Assembly: GCF_900411315.1 (NCBI RefSeq)
Contig: NZ_LS990887.1
Span: 445,554-508,712, forward strand
From: Corynebacterium senegalense
Lineage (GTDB): Bacteria; Actinomycetota; Actinomycetes; Mycobacteriales; Mycobacteriaceae
Reading direction: 5' to 3'
Length of the DNA stretch: 63,159 bases
In this document: positions 31,676-40,692 of the stretch, in pieces
Layout: every line of letters starts with the position of its first letter
Numbering within the stretch: the stretch's first letter is position 1
Notes under the pieces: model-generated
Seen by the model: only the letters and a program-made list of their open reading frames with translations
Databases searched by the model: none
What the model was told of the DNA's origin: nothing
Position numbers and translations under genes: made by a program

Positions 31676-32818
31676 CTACTGAGCCCTCGGCCCGATCTTG
31701 CCCTTCATCAGCGGCACCGCCGTCAGCGCTGCCGCCCCGACGAGGGCCACCGCCGTGAACGTGGCCGCCCAGGTCACAGGCACGACAGAAAAGCTCACCG
31801 CGCCGAAGGCCACGGCGGAGACCCAGAGGTAGAGCACCAGGACCGTGCGGCGGTGCGTGTGCCCCAGGCGCAGGAGGCGGTGGTGGATGTGCCCCGCATC
31901 TGCGGCGAAGGGGCTCTGGCCCCGCGCTGCGCGGCGCACCACCGCCCAGACGAGGTCGAGTACTGGCAGCGCCACCGCCGCGAGGACCACGACGATCGGG
32001 CTGATCAGAGCCACGAAGTCGGCAGCGCCGTAGAGCGACATGTTGATCTTGCCGGAAGCGGAGATCGACGCCGCGGCGAGCAGCAGGCCGATGAGCATGG
32101 CCCCGGAGTCGCCCATGAAGATGCGGGCGGGTTCAAAGTTGTGTGGAAGGAACCCGCCGCAGATCCCCACCAGCGCCGCGCAGATGATGGCGGGCGGGTA
32201 GGCGGACACGGCCCCGCCCTGGTCGTGCAGCACGGTCAGGGAAAACAGCAGGATGGCCCCGCCGGCGATCATGCCCAGTCCGGCGGCGAGGCCGTCGATG
32301 CCGTCGACGAAGTTGATCGCGTTGATGAGCAGCACCGTGAACACCGCGCTGACCACCACCCCCTGGACCTGGTCGAAGATGAGCGTGGTGCCTCCCCCGC
32401 CGGGAAGGTAAAACACGGTGAAGACCAGGCCGAGCAGGCTCATCAGCACGGCGGCGAAGAACTGGGCGATGAGCTTGGTCACCGCGCCGAGCTCGTAGAG
32501 GTCGTCAATCACGCCCGCCACGACGATGGCGAAGGCCCCGGCCACCACGGCCGTCATCTCCGGGGTGACGGGGGCGAAGCCCCGCGTGAGCGCGGGCAGC
32601 TGCTGGGCGAGGAACACCGCCGAGACGAAGCCGGTGAACATGGCCACCCCGCCGACCGAGGGCGTCGGCTGGGTGTGCACGTCGCGCTGGCGGATCTCCG
32701 CCACGCGCCCCGTGCGCACGAGCAGCGAACGCACCAGCCCGGTGGCGAGGTACGTTATCGCGGCGGCGACGAGCAGGACCAGCCCCAGCTCGCGCAGCGG
32801 CACTCCCGCTCCAGACAT
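31676..32818 (-). CDS. wecA: Undecaprenyl-phosphate GlcNAc-1-phosphate transferase (WecA/TagO/Rfe)
   Basis: 380 residues, about 10-11 membrane helices. Conserved cytoplasmic motifs of the MraY/WecA family: VIDDLYELGA (DD pair), NFVDGIDGLAAG, GDSGAM and HIHHRLLRLGH. It moves a sugar-1-phosphate to decaprenyl/undecaprenyl phosphate, the first step of arabinogalactan linker synthesis in this group. AGGAAGTAG precedes its ATG, directly adjacent to the tsaC stop. Confidence 0.9.
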   Translation of the reverse strand: MSGAGVPLRELGLVLLVAAAITYLATGLVRSLLVRTGRVAEIRQRDVHTQPTPSVGGVAMFTGFVSAVFLAQQLPALTRGFAPVTPEMTAVVAGAFAIVVAGVIDDLYELGAVTKLIAQFFAAVLMSLLGLVFTVFYLPGGGGTTLIFDQVQGVVVSAVFTVLLINAINFVDGIDGLAAGLGMIAGGAILLFSLTVLHDQGGAVSAYPPAIICAALVGICGGFLPHNFEPARIFMGDSGAMLIGLLLAAASISASGKINMSLYGAADFVALISPIVVVLAAVALPVLDLVWAVVRRAARGQSPFAADAGHIHHRLLRLGHTHRRTVLVLYLWVSAVAFGAVSFSVVPVTWAATFTAVALVGAAALTAVPLMKGKIGPRAQ

Positions 32819-33478
32819 CTACTTCCTCCGCAGCTGCTCCGCGTCAAGGCCAAGGACTTCACCGATGCGCTCGGCGGAGATGGCGCCCTCGCGCAGGATC
32901 ACGGGGGCGGGCCCGGAAATGTCGATGATGGTGGAGGGTTCCCCCACCTCGGAGTCGCCACCGTCAAGGTAGACGGAGATGGCGTCGCCGAACTGCTGCT
33001 TCGCGCCGATGGCGTGGGTGGGCGGCTCGTGGCCCGAGATGTTGGCGCTGGAGACGGCCATGGGGCCGACCTCGCGCAGCAGCTCGATCGCCAGCGGCTG
33101 GTTCGGCATGCGCAGCAGCACCGTCCCCCGGGTGTCGCCGAGGTTCCAGGGCAGGCTGGGCGCCTCAGGAACGACGATGGACAGCCCGCCCGGCCAGAAT
33201 GCCTCCACCAGCGTCTTCGCGGTGTCGGAGAATTCGCGCACGAGACCCTGGATGGTCGACCAGGAGCCGACGAGCACCGGCACCGGCATGTCGGGCCCGC
33301 GGCGCTTCGTGGCCAGCAGGCGGGCCACCGCGTCGTTGTTGAACGCGTCGGCGCCGATGCCGTACACGGTGTCCGTGGGCAGGACCACGCACTGGCCCGC
33401 CCGCACTGCCTCCACGGCGGCCGCGAGGCCTTCCTTGCGCCCCTCGGGGTCCAGGCAGTTGTAGATCGTGCTCGGCAT
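32819..33478 (-). CDS. tsaC: L-threonylcarbamoyladenylate synthase (TsaC/Sua5/YwlC)
   Basis: 219 residues. Makes threonylcarbamoyl-AMP for the t6A37 modification of ANN-decoding tRNAs. PTDTVYGIGADA at 34-45 and KRRGPDMPVPVLVG are the family motifs; SSANISGHEP is also present. Short type without the extra Sua5 domain. GAGGGAGACTC precedes the ATG. Part of the rho-prfA-prmC-tsaC-wecA block. Confidence 0.93.
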   Translation of the reverse strand: MPSTIYNCLDPEGRKEGLAAAVEAVRAGQCVVLPTDTVYGIGADAFNNDAVARLLATKRRGPDMPVPVLVGSWSTIQGLVREFSDTAKTLVEAFWPGGLSIVVPEAPSLPWNLGDTRGTVLLRMPNQPLAIELLREVGPMAVSSANISGHEPPTHAIGAKQQFGDAISVYLDGGDSEVGEPSTIIDISGPAPVILREGAISAERIGEVLGLDAEQLRRK

Positions 33479-33518
33479 GAGTCTCCCTCGCTCGTGTGCG
33501 GTGTTCGGTCAGCGTTCT

Positions 33519-34382
33519 TCAGGCGTTCAGCTTACTCGCGGTGACAAAGCGGGCTCGACCGGTCAGGTCCTCGAGCACCTCCGCCCTGCTGAACGCGCCG
33601 CTTTCCCGCACCGCCGCGCGCGCCGCGTCCGAGGTGGTGTCGTCATGCTCGATGCCGAGGGCCCCGCCGGGGGCGAGCAGCCGAGCCGCGACGGGCACCA
33701 GCCCGCGGATCGCCTCCATCCCGTCGGCGCCGGAGAACACCGCCTCCGCGGGGTCGAAGTAGACCTCGGGCTCCAGCGCGGGGTCCTCCGGCACGTACGG
33801 AGGGTTGGCCACGACGAGGTCGACGGCGCCGGTCAGCTCCGCGAGCAGCTCCGGGTCGGTCATGTCCCCCGGCACAATGCTTAGCGACGCCACCCCGGCC
33901 CCCAGGTTGTCCTCGGCGTTCGCTCGGGCGTACCCGCGCGCCGCCTCCGAGCGCTCCACCGCGACGACGCGCGCGTCGGGCCGCGCCGCCGCGATGAAGA
34001 TGGCCAGAGCCCCGGAGCCGGTGCCCAGGTCGACGACGAGCGGGTCGGCCACTGCCTCGAGGATGTCCACGGCCCACTGGGCCAGCACCTCGGTCTCAGG
34101 GCGCGGGATGAACACCCCGGGTCCGACGCGCAACTCGAGCGGGCCGAACTGGGCGGAGCCGGTGATGTGCTGCAGCGGCTCGCGGCGCGCCCGGCGGGCG
34201 ATCGCGGCGGCGTAGTCCCGCTCGAAGTCGGCCGGGGCGTCGGTGAACAGGAGGTTGAGAGGTGGGACGTCGAGAAGCGATGCCGCGATGAGGCGCGCGT
34301 CGACCTCCGGCGTGGCGACGCCCGCGTCCCCCAGCGTGCGGGAGGCGCGGGCGATGAGGTCGCGCAGGCTACTCGGCTTCAA
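33519..34382 (-). CDS. prmC: Release factor N5-glutamine methyltransferase PrmC
   Basis: 287 residues. Methylates the GGQ glutamine of release factors. The methyltransferase motif [15 protein letters not shown] and the active-site NPPYVPE are clear. Its start overlaps the end of prfA, whose product is its substrate, by 14 bp. Confidence 0.96.
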   Translation of the reverse strand: MKPSSLRDLIARASRTLGDAGVATPEVDARLIAASLLDVPPLNLLFTDAPADFERDYAAAIARRARREPLQHITGSAQFGPLELRVGPGVFIPRPETEVLAQWAVDILEAVADPLVVDLGTGSGALAIFIAAARPDARVVAVERSEAARGYARANAEDNLGAGVASLSIVPGDMTDPELLAELTGAVDLVVANPPYVPEDPALEPEVYFDPAEAVFSGADGMEAIRGLVPVAARLLAPGGALGIEHDDTTSDAARAAVRESGAFSRAEVLEDLTGRARFVTASKLNA

Positions 34383-35463
34383 GGCGCTCCTGGCGCTCGT
34401 GGGCCTGGAGAGCCGTGATCAGCTCGTCCATGTTGCCGTCGAGCACCGAATCCAGGTTGTTGGCCTTGTAGTTGATCCGGTGGTCCGAGATGCGGTTCTC
34501 CGGCCAGTTGTAGGTGCGGATGCGCTCGGAGCGGTCCATCGTGCGGACCTGGGAGGCGCGCCCCTCGGCGGCCTCCGCCTCGGCCTTCTCGCGCTCCAGC
34601 TGGTCCAGGCGGGCCTGAAGCACCTGCATGGCGCGGGCGCGGTTCTGGATCTGGGAACGCTCGTTCTGGCAGGTCACCACGATGTTGGTGGGCAGGTGGG
34701 TGATGCGCACGGCCGAGTCGGTCGTGTTCACGCCCTGGCCGCCCTTGCCCGAGGAGCGGTAGACATCGATGCGCAGGTCCTTCTCGTCGATGTTCACCGA
34801 GCCGACCTCCTCCGGCTCCGGGTAGACGAGCACGCCCGCCGCCGAGGTCTGGATGCGGCCCTGCGACTCGGTCACGGGGATGCGCTGGACGCGGTGCACT
34901 CCACCCTCGAACTTCAGCTTGCTCCAGGCGCCGTCGCGCGAGGGCGTCTTCGACTTGATCGCCACGGTCATGTCCTTCGCCCCGCCCAGGTCGGACTCGG
35001 CGAGGTCGAGGACGTCCCAGCTCAGGCCGTGCTTCTCGCAGTACTTCTGGTACATGCGGGCGAGGTCGCCGGCGAACAGGGCCGCCTCCTCGCCGCCGGC
35101 GCCGGCCTTGATCTCCATGATGATGTCGTCGCCGTCGTGCTCGTCGCGCGGGGCGAGCAGGTCGGCCAGCTCCTCCTCGAGGCGCACGATCTCGCCCTCG
35201 AGGCGCTTGGCCTCCTCGGCGAACTCCTTGTCCTCGGAGGCCATCTCGGCCGCCGCCTCGTGGTCCTCGCGCGCCTGCACGAGCTCGTCGTTGGCCCTGA
35301 TGATCGGCTGCAGCTCCGCGTAGCGCTTGGACAGCTTGCGGAAGCGGTCCTGGTCGCCCGCGATCTCCGGGTCTCCCATCTGGGCCTGGATGCCCTGGTA
35401 CTCGGAGACGTAGTCGTCGACGAGCGAGACCTGCGAGACAGGGCTGCCGGTGTTCTTGGCCAT
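34369..35463 (-). CDS. prfA: Peptide chain release factor 1
   Basis: 364 residues. GGQ motif at 241-243, and the tripeptide PVT (196-198) that reads UAA and UAG as in RF1 (PxT). Its ATG shares the A of the rho stop (TAATG), so it is translationally coupled to rho. Confidence 0.97.
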   Translation of the reverse strand: MAKNTGSPVSQVSLVDDYVSEYQGIQAQMGDPEIAGDQDRFRKLSKRYAELQPIIRANDELVQAREDHEAAAEMASEDKEFAEEAKRLEGEIVRLEEELADLLAPRDEHDGDDIIMEIKAGAGGEEAALFAGDLARMYQKYCEKHGLSWDVLDLAESDLGGAKDMTVAIKSKTPSRDGAWSKLKFEGGVHRVQRIPVTESQGRIQTSAAGVLVYPEPEEVGSVNIDEKDLRIDVYRSSGKGGQGVNTTDSAVRITHLPTNIVVTCQNERSQIQNRARAMQVLQARLDQLEREKAEAEAAEGRASQVRTMDRSERIRTYNWPENRISDHRINYKANNLDSVLDGNMDELITALQAHERQERLEAE

Positions 35464-37451
35464 TAGCTGTACTCCTCCTCGTCCTGGCTGGCCGCCATCG
35501 GGGCGGACTGCGCCACGCCCATGAGGAACTCGCCGTTGGACTTGGTCTTCTTCAGCTGCTTGATCAGCATGTCGATGGACTGCTGCGGGTCAAGCGCTGA
35601 GAGGATGCGGCGCAGCTTGTGCATGATACGCGCCTCCTCCGGGCTCATGAGCAGCTCATCCTTGCGGGTGCCGGAGGGATTGACGTCGACGGCCGGGAAG
35701 ACGCGGCGCTCCGCGATCTTGCGGTCCAGCTTCAGCTCGGCGTTGCCCGTGCCCTTGAACTCCTCGAAGATCACCGTGTCGCCGGCAGAACCCGTCTCCA
35801 CCATCGCGGTGGCGATGATGGTGAGCGAGCCGCCCTCCTCGATGTTGCGCGCGGCGCCGAGGAAGCGCTTCGGCGGGTAGAGCGCGTTGGAGTCCACGCC
35901 GCCAGACAGGATGCGCCCGGACGCCGGGGAGGAGTTGTTGTAGGCGCGGCCCAGGCGGGTGATGGAGTCGAGCAGGACGACGACGTCCTGGCCCATCTCC
36001 ACGAGGCGCTTCGCGCGCTCGATGGCCAGCTCCGCGACGGCGGTGTGCTCGCTCGGCGGGCGGTCGAAGGTCGAGGCGATGACCTCGCCCTTCACGCTGC
36101 GCTGCATGTCGGTGACTTCCTCGGGGCGCTCGTCGACGAGCACGACCATGAGGTAGCACTCCGGGTTGTTCGTGGCGATCGCGTTGGCGATGTTCTGCAG
36201 GATCGTCGTCTTACCGGCCTTCGGCGGGGAGACGATGAGCGCGCGCTGGCCCTTGCCGATGGGCATGACCAGGTCGATCACGCGGGTGGTGAGGATGTTC
36301 GGCTCGGTCTCCAGGCGCAGGCGCTTGTTCGGGTACAGCGGGGTGAGCTTGTGGAACTCCTTGCGCTGCTTCGCCTCCCCCGGGCTCATCCCGTTGACAG
36401 AGTCGACGCGGACCAGCTGGTTGTAGCGCTGGCGGTTGCGCCCGTTGCCGTGGGAGTGGCTCTGGCCGTTCGCGCGGACCTGGCCGATCACGGCGTCGCC
36501 CGAGCGCAGCCCGTTCGAGCGGACCAGCTTGTTGTTCACGAAGACGTCCGCCGCGTTCTGGCGGTAACCCGTCGTGCGGATGAAGGCGGTGTTGTTGTCC
36601 ACCACGTCCACGATGCCGGCAACCTCCTGCAGGTCAGCCGGGTCGAAGTCCTGGTTGTTGCCGTTGTGGCCGCCGTTGCCGCCCTCATGGTTATTGTCCC
36701 GGTTATCGCGGTTGTCGCGCCCCCGGTTGCGGTTGCGGCGGTTGCGGCGTCCGCGGCGGTTGCCGCCCTCGCCGTCGTTGCGCTCGTCGCGGTGGCCGCG
36801 GCCGTTGTCCCGGTTGTCCCGGTTGCCGCGGCCCTGCTGCTCCTCCTGGCCGGCCTGCTTGTCCTGCTGGTCGTTGCGGGCCTGCTTGTCGTTGCGGTCC
36901 TGACGGTCCTGACGGTCCTGGCCGCCCTGCTTGTCCTCGCCGTGCTGCGCGCCCGAGGCGTCGTGGGCGTTGTCGTTGCCCTGGCGGGCGCGGTTGCGGC
37001 GGGCGCGGCGCGCGGCGGAGCGCGACTCGTAGCGCTGCTCCTCGCCGTCGGCGCCGCCCTCGGCCTTGCCGCTCTTCATGGTCGCGGCCTCGTTCGGCTC
37101 CTGAGCGTCCCGGGTCTCCCGGTTGTCCCGGGCCTGCTGCGGCTGCTCCGCGGGAGCGTCCTGCCCCGGCGCCTGCTCGGCGGCGGGGGCGGCCGAGCGG
37201 CGGGCCGCGCGGCGGCGCGGAACCGAGGCGCCCTCGGACCCGGCGGGCTCGGCGCCCTCGCGACCCCCGGCTGCCGGTGCGTTCTCGGCCCCCTTGCGCG
37301 GCACGACGCCGGTGGAGATGGCCTGGATCAGTTCCCCCTTGCGCAGTCCGGAGAGGCCCTTGAGGCCCTGCTCAGCCGCGATCTTGCGCAGCTCTGGGAT
37401 CTTCAGTGCAGCCAGGTTCTGGCCTGCTGCGGTGGTGCCCGATTCGGTCAC
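35463..37451 (-). CDS. rho: Transcription termination factor Rho (with long disordered insert)
   Basis: 662 residues. Rho_N helical domain at ~1-50 ([20 protein letters not shown]), then a ~200-residue insert (about 52-265) very rich in Arg, Asn, Asp, Gln and Gly, with short repeats such as QDRQDRQDR and [13 protein letters not shown]; then the cold-shock RNA-binding domain and the RecA-like ATPase with P-loop [10 protein letters not shown]. Such inserts are typical of high-GC actinobacteria. GTG 37451 follows AAAGGACATCC. The ~310-nt leader is structured. Confidence 0.96.
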   Translation of the reverse strand: MTESGTTAAGQNLAALKIPELRKIAAEQGLKGLSGLRKGELIQAISTGVVPRKGAENAPAAGGREGAEPAGSEGASVPRRRAARRSAAPAAEQAPGQDAPAEQPQQARDNRETRDAQEPNEAATMKSGKAEGGADGEEQRYESRSAARRARRNRARQGNDNAHDASGAQHGEDKQGGQDRQDRQDRNDKQARNDQQDKQAGQEEQQGRGNRDNRDNGRGHRDERNDGEGGNRRGRRNRRNRNRGRDNRDNRDNNHEGGNGGHNGNNQDFDPADLQEVAGIVDVVDNNTAFIRTTGYRQNAADVFVNNKLVRSNGLRSGDAVIGQVRANGQSHSHGNGRNRQRYNQLVRVDSVNGMSPGEAKQRKEFHKLTPLYPNKRLRLETEPNILTTRVIDLVMPIGKGQRALIVSPPKAGKTTILQNIANAIATNNPECYLMVVLVDERPEEVTDMQRSVKGEVIASTFDRPPSEHTAVAELAIERAKRLVEMGQDVVVLLDSITRLGRAYNNSSPASGRILSGGVDSNALYPPKRFLGAARNIEEGGSLTIIATAMVETGSAGDTVIFEEFKGTGNAELKLDRKIAERRVFPAVDVNPSGTRKDELLMSPEEARIMHKLRRILSALDPQQSIDMLIKQLKKTKSNGEFLMGVAQSAPMAASQDEEEYS

Positions 37452-37590
37452 GGATGTCCTTTCGTCGCTTGACCGGCGTCGATAATGCTCTCGCGATCTA
37501 TTTCTGCGCTGTGTGCCGGAAGCTTTCGTGTGCAATTAAATCGTTGTGCTGCTCGCGCGGAGAGCGCTGCTGCGCTACTTCATCCGCCTG

Positions 37591-37680
37591 TCTCTCCCCT
37601 GCCGTTCGCGCACCCGCCGTCGGCGGGTGCGGTGCAAAGCTTCAGGAGGGGAGATCCGCAGCCCGCGCGCCGTCCGCGGC
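37591..37680 (-). ncRNA. Structured 5' leader element of rho (related to the atp leader)
   Basis: Transcript order: CCGCGGACGG...GGGCTGCGG hairpin, ATCTCCCC, TGAAG, GCACCGCACCCG beginning a perfect 9-bp hairpin (37630-37622 with 37618-37610, 3-nt loop), GAACGG, then GGGGAGAGA (37598-37591). TCTCCCC upstream can pair with GGGGAGA downstream to enclose the hairpin. It lies ~140-230 nt before the rho start. Rho genes are often controlled by attenuation in the leader, so this may be an autoregulatory element. Confidence 0.5.
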
Positions 37681-37765
37681 AACTGTGCCGTGCCCAGGTA
37701 GGTGCGGGCGCTGCGGGGATCGCTCATGGCGTTTCCCGAACGGGGAATTCACGGTCCCGCGCGTT

Positions 37766-37771
37766 ATTGTA
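37766..37771 (-). promoter_or_regulatory. Probable -10 box of rho
   Basis: TACAAT on the minus strand within GCGTTATTGTAACGC, a perfect inverted repeat (GCGTTA-TTG-TAACGC, 37761-37775) that could also be an operator. Start near 37759 gives a leader of about 310 nt. The rest of the 380-bp gap to the acyl-CoA ligase gene holds the leader element and the ligase promoter; I see no gene in it. Confidence 0.4.
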
Positions 37772-37820
37772 ACGCACCGCGCAAATTTTACGCGGTTCCG
37801 GGGCGTCGAAAAGCTGGCGC

Positions 37821-37826
37821 TAGAGT
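37821..37826 (+). promoter_or_regulatory. -10 box of the acyl-CoA ligase gene
   Basis: TAGAGT, 6 nt before ATG 37833; leaderless start predicted, although GGGGG in the gap could act as a ribosome binding site on a longer mRNA. Confidence 0.45.
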
Positions 37827-37832
37827 GGGGGC

Positions 37833-39620
37833 ATGCTCTCCACCATGCAGGAAGTGCCGTTTTCCGTCGGGCGGATCCTCGAGCACGGCGAGACGATCCA
37901 CGGCACCACGAAGATCACCACGTGGCGCGCGGGCCGGGCGGAGGGGTCGAGCTTCGCCGAGGTCGGGGCCAGGGCGGCCGCCTTCGCGCACGCGATCCAC
38001 GACGACCTCGGCATCGACGACGACCAGCGCGTGGCGACGTTCATGTACAACTGCGCCGAGCACCTCGAGGTGATGTTCGGCGTGGCGGCGAAGGGCGCGG
38101 TGTTCACCCCCCTGAACGTGCAGCTGGTGGAGGACCAGGTGGCCTACGTGGTGAACCACTCCGAGGCCGAGGTCGTTGTCGCCGACCCCCGCCTGGCGGG
38201 AAAACTGGGGCGCATCCTCGCGGGCTGTCCGAAGGTGCGGGCGGTGGTCTTCACCGGGCTCGAGCCCATCCACGAGCCGGCCCGGGAGCTGCCGGAGCGC
38301 ATCGAGGTCCACAGCTACGAGGCGCTTCTCGACGGCAGGTCGACCGTCTACCCCTGGCCCTCGCTGCCCGAGAACACCGCAGCCGCGCTGGTGTACTCCA
38401 CCGCGACGACGGGCGCGCCGAAGGGCGTGGCCTACTCGCACCGTTCGATCTGGCTGGAGGCGATGAGCCTGCGCGCCACCGACTCCCTGGCCGTCTCCCA
38501 CGGCGAGTCCTTCCTTTGCTGCATCCCGGTCTACCACGTGCTGAGCTGGGGTGTTCCCTTCTCCGCCTTCCTCGTCGGCGCGCCGCTGGTGCTGCCGGAC
38601 TCCGACATGTCCGCCCCGACGCTGGCCAAACTGATCGCCAGCACGCACCCGCGTGTCGCGCACGGCGTGCCCACGCTGTGGATCCAGCTCATGGTGCACT
38701 ACCTGCACAACCCGCCGGAGCGCATGAGCCTCACGGAGCTCTACGTCGGCGGCTCGCCCGCCCCGCCGGCGCTGATCAAGTTGTGGGAGGAGCGCTACGG
38801 CGTGGACGTCGTGCACGTCTGGGGCATGACGGAGACCTCCACGGTGGGCACGATCGCCCGCCCGCCGTCGGGGGTCTCCGGCGAGGCGCGCTGGGCCTAC
38901 CGCGTCTCGCAGGGCCGCTTCGCCCCCTGGCTGCAGTACCGCGTGGTCAACGACGGCGAGGTCATGGCCTCCACCGACCGCTCCCAGGGCGAGATCCAGG
39001 TGCGGGGGAACATGGTCGCCGCGTCGTACTACCACTCCCCCACGCAGGAGCCGGGGGAGATCGCCAGCACCTTCCGCGGCGAGGAGATCACGGACGCCCG
39101 CAATTTCTTCACCGCCGACGGTTGGCTGCGCACCGGCGACGTGGGCACGGTGACCAACGACGGCTTCATGACGCTCTACGACCGCGCCCGCGACGTCATC
39201 CGCTCCGGCGGCGAGTGGATCTACTCCGCGCAGGTGGAGAACCTCATCATGGAGTCGCCGGTGGTCGTCGAGTGCGCGGTGATCGGCTACCCGGACCGCA
39301 AGTGGGGCGAGCGGCCGCTCGCCATCACGGTGCTCCACGAGGGCATCGAGCCCACCGCGGAGACGGCCGCCTCGCTGCGCGAGTCGCTGGCGGGCACGCT
39401 GCCGACCTGGATGGCGCCGGAGTACTGGGCGTTCGTCCGCTCGATCGACAAGACCTCGGTGGGCAAGTTCGACAAGAAGGACCTGCGCAAGCACCTGGCC
39501 AACAACAAGTTCGACATCATCTCGCTGCCCGGGCCCGGCAACCGCTCGCACGGCAACCCCACCACCGAGCAGGTCGAGGCCGCCTCCGAGAAGACCCGCC
39601 TGGACAACAGCGGGAGCTGA
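37833..39620 (+). CDS. Fatty-acid--CoA ligase (AMP-binding, FadD type)
   Basis: 595 residues of the ANL superfamily: activates a fatty acid to acyl-AMP and then acyl-CoA. P-loop YSTATTGAPKGVAYSH, VWGMTETS (A5 motif), GWLRTGDVG (A7), the hinge after YDRARDVI and the catalytic lysine region near the C-terminus (SVGKFDKKDLRK). A medium- or long-chain substrate is likely but not decidable. It lies between rho and moaA, with no other lipid gene nearby. Confidence 0.88.
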   Translation: MLSTMQEVPFSVGRILEHGETIHGTTKITTWRAGRAEGSSFAEVGARAAAFAHAIHDDLGIDDDQRVATFMYNCAEHLEVMFGVAAKGAVFTPLNVQLVEDQVAYVVNHSEAEVVVADPRLAGKLGRILAGCPKVRAVVFTGLEPIHEPARELPERIEVHSYEALLDGRSTVYPWPSLPENTAAALVYSTATTGAPKGVAYSHRSIWLEAMSLRATDSLAVSHGESFLCCIPVYHVLSWGVPFSAFLVGAPLVLPDSDMSAPTLAKLIASTHPRVAHGVPTLWIQLMVHYLHNPPERMSLTELYVGGSPAPPALIKLWEERYGVDVVHVWGMTETSTVGTIARPPSGVSGEARWAYRVSQGRFAPWLQYRVVNDGEVMASTDRSQGEIQVRGNMVAASYYHSPTQEPGEIASTFRGEEITDARNFFTADGWLRTGDVGTVTNDGFMTLYDRARDVIRSGGEWIYSAQVENLIMESPVVVECAVIGYPDRKWGERPLAITVLHEGIEPTAETAASLRESLAGTLPTWMAPEYWAFVRSIDKTSVGKFDKKDLRKHLANNKFDIISLPGPGNRSHGNPTTEQVEAASEKTRLDNSGS

Positions 39621-39642
39621 ACCCGGTAGTTGACGGGGCCCG

Positions 39643-39648
39643 TACAAT
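39643..39648 (+). promoter_or_regulatory. Possible -10 box of moaA
   Basis: TACAAT, 10 nt before the ATG at 39659; transcription would begin a few bases before the start codon. It also overlaps an alternative ATG (39647). Confidence 0.4.
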
Positions 39649-39658
39649 GAGGCCCACC

Positions 39659-40690
39659 ATGGCTTCTGTCCCCCTCGAACTCGCCGACCGCTTCGGCCGC
39701 GTCGCCCGCGACCTGCGCGTCAGCCTCACCGACCGCTGCAACCTGCGCTGCACCTACTGCATGCCCGCGGCCGGGCTCGAGTGGATCCCGACGGAGCAGT
39801 CGCTTGACGACGCCGAGGTGATCCGGCTGGTGGGAATTGGCGTCGAGAAGCTTGGCATCCGCTCCGTGCGCTTCACCGGCGGCGAGCCCCTGCTGCGCCG
39901 CTCCCTCGAGGACATCGTGGCGGCGACGACGCGGCTGCGCACCGACGAGGGCCGCGCCCCGGCGACCGCGATCACGACGAACGCCCTCGGCCTGGACAAG
40001 CGCGCCGCCGGGCTCGCGGCGGCGGGGCTCGACCGGATCAACGTCTCCCTTGACTCGACCGACCGCGCGGCCTTCGCCGAGCTGACCCGGCGCGACCGCC
40101 TCGGCGACGTGCTCGCCGGCATCGACGCCGCGCTGGAGGCCGGGCTCTCCCCGGTGAAGGTCAACTCCGTGGTCATGCCGGGCGTGAACGAGGACTCGGC
40201 GTGCGACCTCGTGCGCTTCTGCCTGGACCGCGGCCTGCAGCTGCGCTTCATCGAGCAGATGCCGCTCGGACCGCGCGGCGAGTGGACGCGCGAGGGGATG
40301 GTCACCGCCCGCGATCTGCTGGACAGGCTCGCCCGCGAGTTCACGCTGCGCCCCGCCGCCGAGCCGCGCGGCTCCGCGCCCGCCGCGCTGTGGGACGTCA
40401 CCGACGCCTCGGGCCGCAGCGGCAAGGTGGGCATCATTGCCAGCGTCACGCACCCCTTCTGCGGCGCGTGCGACCGCACGCGCCTGACCACGGACGGCGC
40501 GGTGCGCTCCTGCCTGTTCTCCGCGGCCGCCGAGGAGGTCTCGCTGCGCGACATGATGCGCGCGGGCGCCTCCGACGACGAGCTCGCCGAGGCGTGGGCC
40601 GCGGCGATGTGGAACAAGAAGCCCGGGCACGGCATTGACGACGTCGGCTTCCTGCAGCCGGAGCGCACGATGAGCGAGATCGGCGGTTAG
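39659..40690 (+). CDS. moaA: GTP 3',8-cyclase MoaA
   Basis: Radical SAM enzyme for the first step of molybdenum cofactor synthesis, 343 residues. N-terminal cluster CNLRCTYC, C-terminal cluster site HPFCGACDRTRLT...C, and the conserved C-terminal Gly-Gly (SEIGG) that reaches the active site. I chose ATG 39659 (MASVPLEL); ATG 39647 is in frame. The product is used by MoaC (41928). moeA follows after 2 bp. Confidence 0.96.
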   Translation: MASVPLELADRFGRVARDLRVSLTDRCNLRCTYCMPAAGLEWIPTEQSLDDAEVIRLVGIGVEKLGIRSVRFTGGEPLLRRSLEDIVAATTRLRTDEGRAPATAITTNALGLDKRAAGLAAAGLDRINVSLDSTDRAAFAELTRRDRLGDVLAGIDAALEAGLSPVKVNSVVMPGVNEDSACDLVRFCLDRGLQLRFIEQMPLGPRGEWTREGMVTARDLLDRLAREFTLRPAAEPRGSAPAALWDVTDASGRSGKVGIIASVTHPFCGACDRTRLTTDGAVRSCLFSAAAEEVSLRDMMRAGASDDELAEAWAAAMWNKKPGHGIDDVGFLQPERTMSEIGG

Positions 40691-40692
40691 CG

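Noticed and set aside
35619..37472. Hydrophobic plus-strand open frame opposite rho
   Set aside because: Val/Ala/Leu-rich because it is the complement of the Arg/Asn/Asp/Gln-rich insert of Rho; not a membrane protein gene.
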